Source: Clostridiales bacterium (GTDB taxonomy: Bacteria; Bacillota; Clostridia; Christensenellales; Borkfalkiaceae). Taken from it: a stretch of DNA of 64,000 bases. Positions 59,235 to 64,000 of the stretch are shown here, piece by piece. How positions within the stretch are numbered: the stretch's first letter is position 1; every line of letters begins with the position of its first letter. Under the pieces are notes generated by a model that saw only the letters and a program-made list of their open reading frames with translations, made no database searches and was not told the origin of the DNA. Made by a program: the position numbers and the translations under genes. Location: NCBI GenBank assembly GCA_015055615.1, contig SVHT01000001.1, positions 248,001 to 312,000 on the forward strand, in the 5' to 3' direction.

Positions 59235-60074
59235 ATGTTCCAAGAAGAATTTAGAAAACGGTACACAACTATCCCTTTTGCCATTTATAAGGCGCATTGC
59301 AACCGCACCGAGGGCGGCGCCGTTTCTCACCAACACAAAGAAATCGAAATTCTTGCCGTGATTGAGGGCGAAGCCGAACTCTACGTCGATTCCCGCTTTT
59401 ATAAAATTAAAAAGGGCGACGTCGTTGTTCTGACCCCCTATGCCATCCACCGTATCAAAGCGGATAAAAATTTTGTGACTTCCTATTACTGCATTTGCTT
59501 TGACGGAAGTCTTTTGTGCGACAAATCCCTTGTCAGCGTTTTGGAATCGGGCACGGCGGATTTTGAACACCGCGTCCCCGCGCAAACTCCCCACGCTCGT
59601 TTTATGTTTGATTGCGTGGAAAAGGCTTTTTTCGCTTGCGAAAATCAAAATATCGGTTGGGAAATGGAATCGGTCGGCCACGTTTCCCTTCTGTTTTCCG
59701 CCTTAAAAAAGCACGTGACGGTTACGGAGCGCATACAAAACAAAACCAAGAGCGATTTTGCAAAGAATGCTCTGTCTTATATCGCGGAAAATTTCCGCCA
59801 AGCAATCACTTCGCGCGATGCGGCGTCCGCTCTATACGTCAACGTCAGTTATTTTTGCCGAATTTTTAAGAAGACCTTTGGGTGCTGTTTTGCAAAGTAT
59901 TTGAACGTTTATCGTTTAGAGCAAGCAAAATGGGCGCTTTTAAACACCGAAAAACCGATTACAGATATTGCTTTTTCGTACGGTTTTCACGATTGCAGCT
60001 ATTTTGCTAAAACTTTCCGCGAGGAATACGGCATTTCCCCGCGCGAATATAGAAACACAGCGAGAAACGAGTAA
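59235..60074 (+). CDS. AraC family transcriptional regulator
   Basis: Cupin N-term (HQHKEIEILAVIEGEAELYVDSRFY) and AraC HTH (YFCRIFKKTFGCCFAKYLNVYRLEQAKWAL...DCSYFAKTFREEYGISPREYR). Confidence 0.92.
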   Translation: MFQEEFRKRYTTIPFAIYKAHCNRTEGGAVSHQHKEIEILAVIEGEAELYVDSRFYKIKKGDVVVLTPYAIHRIKADKNFVTSYYCICFDGSLLCDKSLVSVLESGTADFEHRVPAQTPHARFMFDCVEKAFFACENQNIGWEMESVGHVSLLFSALKKHVTVTERIQNKTKSDFAKNALSYIAENFRQAITSRDAASALYVNVSYFCRIFKKTFGCCFAKYLNVYRLEQAKWALLNTEKPITDIAFSYGFHDCSYFAKTFREEYGISPREYRNTARNE

Positions 60075-60417
60075 CTATTGTCTTTTTACACACTAACACA
60101 TCTCGAAAAGCATGGCTGAACATCTGCGCAAATTGTGGACTTGTTTAAATACATAAGCGCATAAAAAAAGTCAACTATATTAATTCTCTCATATAATATT
60201 TTTAATGATACCATTATACCCGTTTAGATTTTCGGGCTTAAAAGCGTTGACTTTTTCATTTTTTCACTTATATTAATAATAGAAGTTTGACCGACGACCA
60301 CCTTGGGTGTATGGCCGAGGCTATCTTGCATCAGCAGCGTTTCTTCAAACTTCTCTTATTTTAGACATATCATAAAAATCAACCACCACGCGCAAGTAAT
60401 TGAACGGATATTTCCCT

Positions 60418-61326
60418 CTAAAACAATTCGTGTTCAATTTCTCGAACGTACGCAACAATACTCTCTTTGCTTGCCGTTTCTATCAAATAGCGATGCTTAC
60501 CGCCTTGCTTTTCATAAAAATTCGTTTTACCGTTGTCCTCCACAACGCATTCGCCGTCCGCAGAAGCTCGGTAGTATCCGTTTTCGCCGAATAAACAATA
60601 GAGCGCCGCAATAACGTCCCAACTCTCGCGAGAATCCGCCTTAAATAACTTATAGGCACGTTTAATAGGCGTTTCAAGCATCGACGCCACTGTATCGGCA
60701 AAAGTTTTGACGTTATAGCCTAACTCAAACTCCACAAAGGTCATCTTTGCTGGGCAATTTTCGATAAAATTTTTCGACGAATAAACGTCCGACTTGATAT
60801 TATATTCCACGTCAAACGTTTCGCCGTAAAAAGCATACCGCTTATCCGCAAAAATGCCTCCCATAACAACGACTTCCTTCACGTTCTGTGCCAAGATTTC
60901 TTTGCCGCTCAACGGCGAAATCTCGTCGGGGGGACTATCCAGAAAACGACTCATATTGTTCAACGGTCCGATGCACAAAATGGTTGCGTCCTTTACTTTG
61001 GCGAGTTGTTTTCTCATCAGCTGTACTGCGTTCAACCCCGATTCAGGCGCACCGTAAGAAAAATCCTTCAAAACATCATCGAAAAATCCTTCACGGAATT
61101 CACCGATTCCCCATTCTTTACCAGCAGTCGCCAAATTTTTCGTTTTGTAGCCGTAAAAACGGCAAACCATATCCAAATATTCTACCACCCTTGGGTTTGC
61201 CGACGTATGTGATACACCAAGTAAATTTATTTTTCCGAGTTTATGAAAATGTGCCATAATTGCAACGGCAGCTACGTCGTCACAATCGGAGCCCATATCG
61301 GTATCTATAAATATTTGCTTTATCAT
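60418..61326 (-). CDS. Inosine-uridine preferring nucleoside hydrolase family protein
   Basis: FIDTDMGSDCDDVAAVAIMAHFHKLGKINLLGVSHTSANPR; DATILCIGPLNNMSRFL; VVVMGGIF. Confidence 0.88.
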   Translation of the reverse strand: MIKQIFIDTDMGSDCDDVAAVAIMAHFHKLGKINLLGVSHTSANPRVVEYLDMVCRFYGYKTKNLATAGKEWGIGEFREGFFDDVLKDFSYGAPESGLNAVQLMRKQLAKVKDATILCIGPLNNMSRFLDSPPDEISPLSGKEILAQNVKEVVVMGGIFADKRYAFYGETFDVEYNIKSDVYSSKNFIENCPAKMTFVEFELGYNVKTFADTVASMLETPIKRAYKLFKADSRESWDVIAALYCLFGENGYYRASADGECVVEDNGKTNFYEKQGGKHRYLIETASKESIVAYVREIEHELF

Positions 61327-61387
61327 TTATAATGTCTACTCCTTATATCTTTATTTTAGCACTTATCCGTTGTTTTGTAAAGTGCAA

Positions 61388-62236
61388 TTATATACATGGA
61401 AGAGAAGGAAACTTTTCATTTACTACAATATTCGATAAAAGTTTTTGAATCGTATCTGCGTCTTTAAATACTGGCGCATCTTCGATCCCCTTTTCAATAT
61501 CTTCCTTTGATCTAAATATATATTCCTTAATAGTCCCTTCTTTAATTTTATCTGCCAATGTTTTCATTTCTTCATCGTAACAAAAAGGAAGAAGCAACTC
61601 TATCCCCGTAGAAATGTTGTTGGCAATCAAAATTTTTAAAATTTCATCACATTGTTTTACATCAGTATTTTCAAGATAATAATTAATACTTAAGAGCAAC
61701 GCCTCTCGGTTGCAATAAATATTGTAAATAATCTCATATCTCAATGGCAATTCGCTATTTTTATTGGATGTTTTAGTTTTATCTATAAGCATCCGCAATA
61801 CATCATAATTCCCATCTTTAATTAAGTCATCAAAAAGCAATTTCAGGGAACTGGTGTCTTTCAATTGTGCTTTGGAAAGCTCATAATCCCCCAGATTTTC
61901 TGCCGCCTTATTTTCCGCCTCCACTTTCCATGCCTTCAATAATTCTACAGGATACTTTTCTTCGTCCCTGTCTATCATCACAGAATGATTTTCACACATC
62001 CAAATACAATTTTCTATGGATTTTCTTTGCTTTTTATCCATACTTTCATCATATCTCGGTCCTCCAGGAGAAGCCGCACATATGTGGCATGCTACGCCAA
62101 TACTTGCAACCCCCAAAGGATTGCCATACTGGGGTCCTACAGTTGCTATTCCGCACCCAGGGAAAGAACACCTGTACGCAACTCTTTTCGCTGCTTGATC
62201 TTTAACCTCTTTAGTAAAATTATCTCGTTTTGCCAT
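61388..62236 (-). CDS. HNH-like nuclease domain protein with helical C-terminal region (defence-effector-like)
   Basis: RVAYRCSFPGCGIATVGPQ...ACHICAASPGGPRYDESMDKKQRKSIENCIWMCENHSVMIDRDEEKYPVELLKAWKVEAE. Confidence 0.7.
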   Translation of the reverse strand: MAKRDNFTKEVKDQAAKRVAYRCSFPGCGIATVGPQYGNPLGVASIGVACHICAASPGGPRYDESMDKKQRKSIENCIWMCENHSVMIDRDEEKYPVELLKAWKVEAENKAAENLGDYELSKAQLKDTSSLKLLFDDLIKDGNYDVLRMLIDKTKTSNKNSELPLRYEIIYNIYCNREALLLSINYYLENTDVKQCDEILKILIANNISTGIELLLPFCYDEEMKTLADKIKEGTIKEYIFRSKEDIEKGIEDAPVFKDADTIQKLLSNIVVNEKFPSLPCI

Positions 62237-62307
62237 TTTATTTTCTCGTCCTTATCAATAAGTTCTACATCATTTACTCAATTAAATTATACCATATTCT
62301 TTCATCT

Positions 62308-62463
62308 TTTCAAACAGAAAACTACAACTTAATTAAAGATTTTGAAGATTCTTTAGCCAAATATATACAGTTCTATAACGAAACACGTCCTCATAATACT
62401 TTAAAATATAATACACCCCAAAAAGCAGAACTTGATTATTGGTTGTCCAACCTGGGTTCGTAA
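62308..62463 (+). pseudogene. IS3-family transposase OrfB C-terminal remnant
   Basis: ENYNLIKDFEDSLAKYIQFYNETRPHNTLKYNTPQKAELDYW. Confidence 0.75.
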
Positions 62464-62621
62464 TCCTTACCCTTATAAAATTTATTTTTAAAAGTTGAAC
62501 ATTTCTATCTTTCAGCGTCCAAATACAAGAAAATAGGAAACGCCTTTATTTTTCATACAAAAAAAGGATTTAACACTCGAAAAATCCAAATGAACTGTTC
62601 GAAAGTTAAACCCTATTTGGG

Positions 62622-62990
62622 GATTTTTATGAAGTCTTTGGGGACAGCGCCGTAAAAATCGCAAACGCTCTGGAATTGACCTTAACCGCTCGGGATTGCG
62701 GTTTAGAAGAACGTGTACCTATGATTGGCTTCCCCTATCACTCGTGTGATACGTACTTTAGAAAAATTGCCGTAAATTGCAAACTTGTAATCGTGGAAGA
62801 TAATGAAGCTACGATATACGTTCCAGAACAGAAAAAGCCCGTGGAAATGCCCGTAAAAGAGCAAAGCCCCCCTACCGTGTCGCAATCATCGGACGATTTA
62901 GACAGAGAAAGAGAGCTTTCTAAATTCTTTGATAAAGACGCACTTTGCGTTCTTTACGAGCTTTTTGATTATAACCTCGATATGCAATAA
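62622..62990 (+). pseudogene. 5'-truncated MutS-domain-I-like protein of a conjugative element type
   Basis: In-frame FGDFYEVFGDSAVKIANALELTLTARDCGLEERVPMIGFPYHSCDTYFRKIA...ATIYVPEQKKPVEMP..., preceded by an in-frame TAA and no start. Confidence 0.65.
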
Positions 62991-63004
62991 GGAGAAAAAA
63001 TGCA

Positions 63005-64000
63005 ATGTTAGATACGAATTACGTAAAACCTATACCAAAATACATACTCGCAAAAATAAAACACGAAGACAAAGTTTCTTATCACGTACACGCAGGCAAT
63101 CAACGCTTTTATGCCTACCTTGCCACGTGGAAAAAAGAGCTTGTAAAAATCACCGTTGCCGTAAAGGAACACAAGGGCAAATGGTACTGTAAACAAGTTG
63201 CCGTTCACGGACTCCGCTCCCCTAACGCTATCGTGAAAGACGTGGAATACTTCTTCCTCGGCGGTTACGTCGTTGGTTGGCACGATCTTGGATTGTATAA
63301 AAATAGAAAGGCGTACGAAGACGGTAAATGGTATTCTTGCGAACGGAAATACTTTGATATGTACGCACCTGTCGTCAATTTAGAGTACTTGAAACGCTTT
63401 CCCGAATATAAATATAGCGTTTACCAAAACTACCCCGGCTCGGAGATTTTTAGATACTTGCGCTTTTATGAAGAATATCCGCAAGCGGAATATCTGATTA
63501 AAAGCGGTTTGAAAGCATACGCTCTGTCCAAAACGCTTGTAAGGCAAATGCAAAAGGACAAATCCTTTCATAAATGGCTGATTGCAAACCGTGATTTCAA
63601 GATGACACAAGGCGGTTATTACTGCCACGTTTTACTCAAAGCCTACAAGCAAAAGTTGGATTTGAAGAACCTGCAAGCCTACGAAGAACGGAAGAAAAAG
63701 TTCTTGAACGATTACAACTACAAAACCGTTAAAAGCGTTATATCATCGAAAGACTATAAACGCTTTTTTACTTATTTGGACAAAGAAGAAGCTTCGTTAA
63801 ATATTTACGCCGATTATATCCACGCTTGTAAATATCTCAATATAAACTTGACGTTGGATAAAAACCGCTTCCCCCGTAATTTACGCTTTTGGCACGATTT
63901 ACGGATAGACGAAATGTATCAGCGCAGAAAAATAGAACAGGCGAAAGCAGATAGACAACGGCAGCGTGAAATCCGCAGACAACAACGCGAACGAGCGCGT
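63005..64000 (+). CDS. PcfJ-like protein (conjugative-element associated), truncated by window end
   Basis: MLDTNYVKPIPKYILAKIKHEDKVSYHVHAGNQRFYAYLATWKKELVKITVAVKEHKGKWYCKQVAVHG...IYADYIHACKYLNINLTLDKNRFPRNLRFWHDLRIDEMYQRRKIEQ; RBS AAGGAG. Absent from ORF track as it runs off the edge. Confidence 0.7.
   Translation, partial: MLDTNYVKPIPKYILAKIKHEDKVSYHVHAGNQRFYAYLATWKKELVKITVAVKEHKGKWYCKQVAVHGLRSPNAIVKDVEYFFLGGYVVGWHDLGLYKNRKAYEDGKWYSCERKYFDMYAPVVNLEYLKRFPEYKYSVYQNYPGSEIFRYLRFYEEYPQAEYLIKSGLKAYALSKTLVRQMQKDKSFHKWLIANRDFKMTQGGYYCHVLLKAYKQKLDLKNLQAYEERKKKFLNDYNYKTVKSVISSKDYKRFFTYLDKEEASLNIYADYIHACKYLNINLTLDKNRFPRNLRFWHDLRIDEMYQRRKIEQAKADRQRQREIRRQQRERAR

Noticed and set aside
60300-60356. tRNA-like text GGTGTATGGCCGAGGCTATCTTGC
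   Set aside because: No D/T-arm pairing or cloverleaf could be built.

Overview
The window is mostly a core region of a low-GC, spore-forming Clostridia-like genome; this placement is inferred from spoIIID, a pro-sigK-like sigma factor and clostridial-type gene content. Core genes include nrdD, rho, tyrA, a gyrB/parE-gyrA/parC pair, helD, argS, ychF, ung, miaA-mutL-mutS-miaB, a class A PBP, thiI-nifS, carA-carB, argJ, rnpB and pyk. Three accessory zones stand out: (i) 49.4-51.9 kb, (ii) 53.7-54.7 kb and (iii) 61.3-64.0 kb (HNH protein, IS3 remnant, truncated MutS-domain ORF, PcfJ-like ORF). The strongest unusual signals are these. (1) A self-contained cassette of promoter, three 100-nt tRNA-Val-derived RNA-like repeats (114-bp period) with the anticodon/T region replaced, one tRNA-Val(GAC), and a terminator. 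(2) A decayed integrative element inserted in the 3' end of the GGGtGRT gene; the displaced ancestral 3' end is still readable and all four of its differences are synonymous. (3) A CarB-DapF fusion whose epimerase half has Gly in place of the first catalytic Cys. (4) A PadR regulator fused to a ~600-aa coiled coil and a C-terminal membrane domain. (5) A dispersed palindromic repeat family, with one copy in frame inside argS. (6) Four phased NrdR-like boxes at the nrdD promoter. (7) A 43-aa leader ORF that ends inside an attenuator-like hairpin upstream of carA. All calls come from reading the sequence and ORF translations; no searches were run.
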